Positions 57,901 through 64,000 of a DNA stretch of 64,000 nucleotides are shown here, piece after piece. Under the pieces are notes generated by a model. The model ran no database searches. It was not told the DNA's origin and saw only the letters and a list, made by a program, of their open reading frames with translations. A program made the translations under genes and the position numbers. Positions within the stretch are counted from its first letter, which is position 1. Each line of letters starts with the position of its first letter. This DNA is from Manihot esculenta (taxonomy: Eukaryota > Streptophyta > Magnoliopsida > Malpighiales > Euphorbiaceae): assembly GCF_001659605.2 (NCBI RefSeq), contig NC_035168.2, positions 10,887,516 through 10,951,515 of the forward strand, read 5' to 3'.

Positions 57901-59894
57901 CGACCAGTGCGAGGAGAGTTTCGAAGAGCTTAAGAAGAGGTTGACTTCCGCACCAGTGTTAGCTCTGCCATCTAGTGATGAGGACTTTACAGTCTTTTGT
58001 GATGCGTCCCGTGTGGGATTGGGTTGTGTACTGATGCAGAATGAGAAGGTGATTGCTTATGCTTCTAGACAGCTGAAGAAGCATGAGTTGAATTACCCCA
58101 CGCATGACCTAGAGATGGCAGCAGTAATCTTTGCACTCAAGATGTGGAGGCACTACCTCTATGGGGTAAAATGTGAGATCTTTACAGATCATAAGAGCCT
58201 ACAGTACATCCTGAGTCAAAGAGATTTGAACTTGAGACAGAGGAGATGGGTAGAGCTGCTGAGTGACTATGATTGCAAGATTCAGTATCATCCGGGTAAG
58301 GCGAATGTCGTGGCAGACGCCCTAAGCCGGAAGTCACTAGGCAGTCTATCCCACATCACGGCAGAGAGGAGACCAGTGGTGAAGGAGTTCTACAAGCTTA
58401 TTGAGGAAGGTCTACAGTTGGAGTTGTCTGGTACAGGTGCCTTGGTGGCCCAGATGAGAGTAGCACCCGTGTTTCTGGAGCAGGTGGCTCAGAAACAACA
58501 TGAGGACCCGGAGTTAGTGAAGATTGCCAGGACCGTTCAGTCAGGCAATGATAGCGAGTACAGATTCGACAGTAAGGGGATCCTCCGCTATGGGAGCAGA
58601 CTATGTGTACCAGATGACATTGGGCTAAAAGGAGACATTATGAGAGAGGCTCATAATGCAAGATACAGCATTCACCCCGGAGCCACCAAGATGTATCAAG
58701 ATTTAAAGAAGGTTTATTGGTGGCCAGCTATGAAGAAAGAAGTGGCACAGTTCGTGTCAGCCTGCGAAGTGTGTCAGAGGGTGAAGCTGGAACATCAGAA
58801 GCCGGCTGGAATGCTTAACCCGCTACCTATTCCAGAATGGAAATGGGAAAATATAGCTATGGACTTCGTAGTGGGGTTACCGGCGGCGTCCAACAGAGTG
58901 GACTCCATATGGGTGATTGTGGACAGACTCACCAAATCTGCTCACTTCATTCCTGTCAGGAGTGGCTACTCTGTGGACAAGTTGGCAGGTATATGTAGAT
59001 GAGATTGTTAGACTGCATGGGGTTCCTGTTTCGATAGTGTCAGATAGAGGGCCCCAGTTCACCTCCAGGTTTTGGCGGAGTCTGCAGAATGCCATGGGTA
59101 CTAGGTTGGATTTCAGTACTGCCTTCCACCCCCAGACTGATGGACAGTCAGAAAGGACCATCCAAACTATCGAGGATATGCTCAGAATGTGTGTGCTAGA
59201 CTTTGGCGGTTCTTGGAGGCAGCATCTACCTTTGGTGAAGTTTGCCTACAACAACAGCCATCATGCTAGCATCGGGATGGCTCCATATGAAGCTTTGTAC
59301 GAAAGGAAGTGCAGATCACCTGTTTGCTGGGAGGAAGTTGGAGAAAAGGCCTTGGCAGGGCCTGAGTTAGTAGAGATCACCAGCAGGGTGGTACCCATAA
59401 TCAGAGAAAGGATCAAGACTGCTGCAAGCAGACAGAAGAGCTATGCAGACGTCCGCAGGAGACAGTTAGAGTTTCAGGAGGGGGATCTGGTATTGCTTAA
59501 GGTGTCTCCAATGAAGGGAGTGGTTCGCTTCGGGAAGAAAGGTAAACTAGCCCCACGATACATCGGACCCTTTGAAATCTTGCAAAAGATTGGAAATGTG
59601 TCGTACAAGCTGGATTTACCTGCTTCGATGGAAAGAATCCATCCGGTTTTCCATGTTTCAATGTTGAGGAAGTTTGTGTCAGATCCGAGCAAGGTTCTTA
59701 ATGAGCCTGATGTGGAGGTCCAAGAGGATCTCACCTATGTTGAACAGCCAGTACGGATCATAGACACCCAGATCAGAAAGTTAAGAAACAAGGAAATCCC
59801 GATGGTGAAAGTCCTGTGGAACCACCACAATATTGAGGAGTGTACCTGGGAGACACGGGAGTCCATGCTCCAACAGTATCCCCATCTCTTTTAG
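54917..59894 (+). pseudogene. Gag-pol polyprotein of G with one frameshift in integrase
   Basis: Starts [12 protein letters not shown] at 54917. Open to about residue 1356; then a 2-nt deletion near 58986, compared with element A, shifts the frame inside the integrase core between the first and second catalytic Asp, reaching a stop at 59000-59002. The rest of integrase and the chromodomain are readable in another frame to 59894. Total 4978 nt, two short of a multiple of three. Gag core, first knuckle, DPGAS protease, FIDD RT and RNase H look intact. The second knuckle reads CFRCAQEGH, Gly to Ala at a position that is Gly in all the others. EALYERKC also departs from EALYGRKC. Confidence 0.95.
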
Positions 59895-59965
59895 AGGTTA
59901 GTATCTATGTGTTCTATGTGTTTAGTATGTATGTTATGTTTTATGCTATGCATGTACTAGTTGAG

Positions 59966-60001
59966 GAACATTCGGGGACGAATGTTCTTAAGGGGGGAGA
60001 A
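59966..60001 (+). promoter_or_regulatory. Perfect stem-loop and polypurine tract of G
   Basis: Arms GAACATTCG (59966-59974) and CGAATGTTC (59979-59987) around GGGA, nine perfect pairs, then AAGGGGGGAGAA to 60001. Confidence 0.9.
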
Positions 60002-62197
60002 TGTAATACCCGGCTAGACTCCGGTATCGGAATTCCTACCTTCCGGTGGAATCTCGGATGTCGGAGACCTCTAGAAGGGTAGAATCATGTTTTTGTAAAA
60101 TGTTTTAATGTGTTTTATGATTTTAAGTATGAAATTAAATGAGTTTTTGCATGAAAAGTCCTTGGAGGAAAACTCAGGTTCGACCGCCGAAAGTCAAGTT
60201 CGGCCGCCGAACATGCATGCGTTTTGGAGGCACGTTAGGCCCCCGAAAGCATGAGTTAGGGAAGTCCAGTTTCGGCCGCCAAAAGTCAAGTTCGGCCGCC
60301 GAACATTGCATGGATGCGGAGGCACATTCGGCCCCCGAATGTGCCCTTAGCCGAAAATGGGCGAGCTTTTTCTCCCCATTTCGGCCAAGGTGAGCATTCC
60401 GCCATCCTTCCCCAATCTTGAGCTTTTCCTTCCTTTTTCCATGATCTTTACAAGTTTATAACTTTGGTTTTGAAGATCTTTGAGCTTAGAACGAGTTTTG
60501 GAGCTTGGAGACCAAAAGTTGGAACTTCTCCCATCTCCAAGTTTAGATCTCCTCAACCCTCGATCTTCAAGAGGTAAGAGCCGATCTTAAGCTCAATGTA
60601 TGATTTAAACAAGTTTTATGAAGTTTTAAGGGGTAGAATGCATGTTAGGGTATATGTTGAACCTATGGGTTTTTTATGACTTTTTGAACAATGTAGCTTG
60701 ATTGTGTATGTTAGAAGTGTTGTAGTTGGGGTATTTGTTGTTTTGAGGCCCCTAGGAGCTTGTATGCATGTTTTGGTTGAGTAGTATGCATGATTTATGA
60801 GTTTGGAGGCGAAAATGCACAAAGGAGCCAAGTTTCTGCCCTTTGGCAGAAACCTGGTTCGGCAGCCGAAGGCACTTTCGGCCGCCGAACATGGCTGGGG
60901 AGGCAGGCCTTTCGGCTGCCCAAGTTGCCCCCGAAAAGAGACTTTCGTCTCTGTCTGGGACTTTCGGCCGCCGAAGGTGCCGCCGAACCTACCTGAGTTT
61001 CGTCTCTGTCCAGGACTTTCGGCCGCCGAAGGTGCCGCCGAAAGTGCCCTGTTCAGCCACTTCATGCATATCTCTATGAGATATTTTCAGGATGTTTTAG
61101 GGGGTTTTTGGGGAATATATTAGAGTTATGTTTATGTGTGTTTGGTCCCTCATTGGAGTCCACCTGTGTAGGTTCGGACCCGAGGAACCAAGGACCCCAG
61201 CAGTGAGCCAGCTGCTACAGAGTTTGACGGAGTCAGCCAGAGGTGAGTGGAACTAAGCTTAACCTTTTAAATTAAGAAATGAAATGCTTTTATCATGCTT
61301 CATGCATCATGATCATATTATAGGTTGTTTGCATTAGAATTCACGACTATGCCGCATTGTATTGTTATGATAGATGATAGTGGATGGACATTAGGATGAT
61401 TCATTAGCCTTCTATATACGAAGTCCTGTGGTGCCCATAATAGGGCCGGGCAATACGAAGACCTGTGGTGCCCATAATAGGGCCGGGCAATAACTCCAAG
61501 TACGAAGTCCTGTGGTGCCCATAATAGGGCCGGGCAATACGAAGTCCTGTGGTGCCCATAATAGGGCCGGGCATGGAGTTGAGGGATTTTTGAATCAGTC
61601 CATCAGTGGTGTGATTTATTTGTGCAGTGACGCATTTCATGATAGCATGTTTTAAATATTCTTTTTATAGTTCTACTCACTGGGCATCTAGCTCACCCCT
61701 CTCCCCTAACCCCCAGGTTTGCAGGTACGGGATAGATAGAGAAGGCAAGAAGAAAAAGTCATATGTATGTAATAGTTAGTGTGTGGACAATGACAAATGT
61801 ATTATGATGTAATGTAAGAGATCACAGTATGTTATGTAATGAGGTTATTGAGGATAGAGTTGTGCTTGACCATAATGTATTGTTAATCCCTTTTGTATAT
61901 ACATGATCTTATGTTATGATGATTATGTAAACTAACTCAACACAGGTTGTTTTGCCTTTAAGGCTTGATGAAATCCCACAGAGGGACTATGTTATGTATA
62001 TGATCAGAGTATGCACAGGTTGAGTTAGTTGATGACAGTATGTATGAAGAAAAGTTTAAATTATTATGCATGTTGTTGATCATGTATGGGATTATACAGG
62101 CTTACAGGTTTTATGTCAGGCTTGCTACGGGTCCCGGCGGCCTTAAGCTGATCTGGATCCTAGCGCCGGTAGCGGTCCGGATTTCCGGGGCGTTACA
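60002..62197 (+). repeat. 3' LTR of element G, TATA box deleted
   Basis: 2196 bp. A 26-bp deletion near 60340 removed the GGCCTGGC...CTATAAAA segment present in the 5' LTR. One palindrome is mutated to TTCGACCGCCGAA near 60179. Otherwise very similar to 52455-54642; minisatellite at 61417-61573. Confidence 0.96.
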
Positions 62198-62789
62198 AAG
62201 AGGTACTTACTGCCCAAGTGGTGTCTGAAAAGGAAAGAATCGCGTTGCAAGGTCTTCAGAAGGAATGAGGCGCACAGATAGCTCTTCAAAAGGAAGGTGG
62301 CGCGTGGATGGGGTTGTACAGAGGTAAAGATATGCTGTCCAATCTTTCCTTTTTAGGTGGAGTCTTCATTTGAATTTCGAATTTTGAATGCTGAATGCGA
62401 AAGAGGCAAGTGCTTCTTCTTGAAATCTTGCTGCCTAAATAGGAAGATCTGACTGCGGAAGTGTCTGCACATCTTTAAATAAGGAAAGAAAGATCTATAA
62501 TTTGAATTTCAAATAATCTTCTGACTGCGCTTTCCTTATTTGCTTTTGCTTCTGCACTTTCCTTATTTGAAAACTTTCCTTTTCTGAAAACTTTCCTTAT
62601 TTGAAAACTTTCCTTATTTGAAAACTTTCCTTATTTGAAACTTTTTGGCAGTTTTAAGAGCATTTTCACTAGATTGTTTCTTTACACCTAATATCTGCAA
62701 AATATGATTAAAACCATAAAATTAGGCAGAAAAGATGTAAATAAACATCAATAATATCATGACAAAATGGTCTAAAATACGCTCTATCA
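62198..62789 (-). repeat. 3' LTR of H, segment 2 (sense 5' part)
   Basis: Begins with the second AAGAG and ends CTCTATCA at 62789. It holds an 18-bp tandem repeat at 62556-62644. No ORF of note. Confidence 0.6.
62556..62644. repeat. 18-bp tandem repeat in the H LTR
   Basis: About five copies of ACTTTCCTTATTTGAAAA, the second altered to CCTTTTCTG. Single TTTCCTTATTTG copies also lie just upstream. Confidence 0.85.
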
Positions 62790-62792
62790 AAT

Positions 62793-62829
62793 ACCCCCAC
62801 ACCTAGCCTTTTGCTTGTCCTCAAGCAAA
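62793..62829 (-). promoter_or_regulatory. H module 1: polypurine tract with stem-loop (3' LTR boundary)
   Basis: ACCCCCACACCTA (62793-62805; purine-rich on the minus strand), four bases, then arms TTTGCTTG (62810-62817) and CAAGCAAA (62822-62829) around TCCT. Eight perfect pairs. It lies next to the putative LTR end and so is the likely plus-strand primer. Confidence 0.7.
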
Positions 62830-63739
62830 TAAACATAATCAAACAAGCTCCCTTTGCTACTTGATCCTTATTTCCACTTAAACTCTTACTCTAGATACCT
62901 ATTTTGAATCATTACAGTGAAGAATATATGCATCAAGGTTACTCACCTTCCTTCCTTGTCTCCCTTTACTTACCATGGCTAGGATTTATTTTTCTCAAGA
63001 GAGAGATTACATATGCACATGTTCTTGTTCAGTTAAGACTTTTTCTAGCTTTCAGAGTGATTTGCCCTTACCTTGAAGTACTTTATTCAGTCTCTTGCAC
63101 ATTAATCTTGCTTGAAAAAGTCACCAACCATTTGACGTGAAGGTACATATTGGTGATACCCACCCCCAGTTACTCAGTTGGTCACCTGTCCAAGTGGCTA
63201 CTAGCTCTGTTCATAGTCTTTCAACTATTGGAATAGTTTTCAATTTGTGCTCATGAAGTCTAGGCCTTTGCCGAATTTTCTTTCTCAATGATTTGGGCAG
63301 ATCAACACCAATTGCTAAAACAAGTCATGTTAAGTTCATTCACACATCTTTCAATTTATTCTCTCTAATGAGTGTCATCGATATATTTTTCACCATGGCA
63401 AGCTCAAAGATTCAATTCCAAATGCAATTCCCAAACATGAATATAACTCACTGCAATTGATTCAACATAAGTTTAAAGAGTCATCACATCAATGGGGTCA
63501 TGGAAAGAAAGTTCATCCAACATAGTCTATCAGTTTGAGCAGAGCAAATAAAAAAGACGAAGATTGTGGTTGTGTGTGTTATTGAAAGTAAAAATGAAAA
63601 CAAACTAAAAGAAAACTGAAAGGAAAAATCGCATAAACTGAAGAAAAAGAAAGAAAGAAAATCGCAAACTGAAAGGAGAAAAAGAAAAAAATTTCGCAAA
63701 TCTGAAAGGAAAATAAAATCGCAAGACTGAAAGGAGAGG

Positions 63740-63770
<31 letters not shown>

Positions 63771-63782
63771 TCAGAGATATGC
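62830..63782 (-). other. H internal 3' region without a recognisable gene
   Basis: About 950 bases between the two PPT/stem-loop modules. Short ORFs exist on both strands but none shows a domain or homology I know. AT-rich to about 63500, then purine-rich on the plus strand. Confidence 0.5.
63590..63770. repeat. Purine-rich imperfect repeat ending in a GAA microsatellite
   Basis: Several copies of (A)TCGCAAACTGAAAGG with A/G spacers, then about ten GAA/AGA triplets at 63737-63769. Minus-strand ORFs through it are runs of Phe, Leu and Ser and are artefacts. Confidence 0.8.
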
Positions 63783-63819
63783 ACCCCCACACCTAATTCA
63801 TACATTGTCCTCAATGTAT
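63783..63819 (-). promoter_or_regulatory. H module 2: second polypurine tract with stem-loop
   Basis: The same 13-base ACCCCCACACCTA (63783-63795), four bases, then arms ATACATTG (63800-63807) and CAATGTAT (63812-63819) around the same TCCT loop. The stem sequence differs from module 1 yet pairs perfectly. The 63820-64000 stretch after it shows nothing I recognise. Confidence 0.7.
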
Positions 63820-64000
63820 AAGAAAAATAAAAGAGCAAAGGAAACTGAGTACTCCCCTAGGTGTGGTGTGCATGGTGCGATCCACTTAAGTAGAATGAGT
63901 AACGAACAGATGTTCGTCTGGGAAGTCTTCCTTGACTGGACATGGCGTAGAGCTAGATGGAAGCTAGCTCAAGTGATCAGCTACTAGATTCTCCTTTCCT

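Larger units (their letters stand above)
52455..62197 (+). mobile_element. Element G: Ty3/Gypsy chromovirus inserted in the H LTR
   Basis: Complete plus-strand element with TSD AAGAG at 52450-52454 and 62198-62202. LTRs 2188 and 2196 bp. Each LTR has its own deletion (34 bp in the 5', 26 bp in the 3'), which exactly explains the 8-bp difference. Gag-pol has a single 2-nt deletion. LTR and protein put G with element A. Confidence 0.97.
51422..64000 (-). mobile_element. Element H: minus-strand LTR retrotransposon (Tat/Athila-like?), left part only, host of G
   Basis: A polypurine-type motif with stem-loop at 62793-62829 abuts a sequence ending CTCTATCA at 62789. Reading leftwards this is the start of a 3' LTR (TGATAG...). 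The best left end is TGATTCGCGG at 51422, giving imperfect inverted ends TGAT(A/T)..GCG and an LTR of about 1620 bp once G is removed. The region right of 62793 would be internal DNA before the LTR; no pol is reached by the window end. The GAGGACAA-stem and GTGGGGG tract resemble plant Tat/Athila-type elements, from memory of that group. Confidence 0.6.

Noticed and set aside
63484..63838. Minus-strand Phe/Leu/Ser-rich frames that look like membrane proteins
   Set aside because: Low-complexity translation of the purine-rich repeat and GAA microsatellite.

Overview
The window is plant nuclear heterochromatin: a deep nest of LTR retrotransposons with no host gene that I can see. Six of the elements are Ty3/Gypsy chromoviruses with a C-terminal chromodomain, LTRs of about 2.2-2.4 kb beginning TGTAA and ending TTACA, and an initiator-Met-tRNA-type primer binding site (TGGTATCAGAGCC). 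They look like the Tekay/Del clade, which points to a flowering plant, probably a eudicot. I cannot name the species; a resemblance to Euphorbiaceae repeats is only an impression.

Layout, deciphered from LTR ends and 5-bp target site duplications (TSDs). Element F (+ strand, starts before base 1, ends truncated at 49681) is the base. Element D (- strand, 2166-43914, TSD TGGAG) split the gag gene of F after 37 nt. Element E (- strand, 9988-42006, TSD ACAAC) sits in the 5' LTR of D. The 3' LTR of E was hit twice: by element A (+ strand, 10398-20219, TSD TTACA) and by solo LTR S (- strand, 21930-34375, TSD AAAAG/AAAAC). Solo LTR S was in turn split by element B (- strand, 22735-32834, TSD CATAC). 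B is therefore five levels deep (F>D>E>S>B). To the right, F ends in a patchwork junction (49679-49731) followed by a fragment of another LTR element, I (49732 to about 51343). A minus-strand LTR element H (from about 51422 past the window end) follows, and its LTR carries chromovirus G (+ strand, 52455-62197, TSD AAGAG).

Coding state follows the nesting order. F has four in-frame stops plus the D insertion. D has three stops, two frameshifting deletions and damaged zinc-knuckle and protease residues. E has one long open frame but has lost a reverse transcriptase catalytic Asp. A has two stops although its LTRs are nearly identical. G has one 2-nt deletion in integrase. Only B keeps an uninterrupted 1662-codon gag-pol with all key residues, near-identical LTRs, PBS, PPT and TSD.

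The non-coding architecture is the most interesting part. There are arrays of the interrupted palindrome TTCGGCNGCCGAA around the LTR TATA box. A candidate leader intron in every element would splice out the primer binding site. A stem-loop abuts the polypurine tract in all six chromoviruses, and the unrelated element H carries two copies of the same arrangement with different but paired stems. Minisatellites inside the LTRs account for the length differences between sister LTRs.
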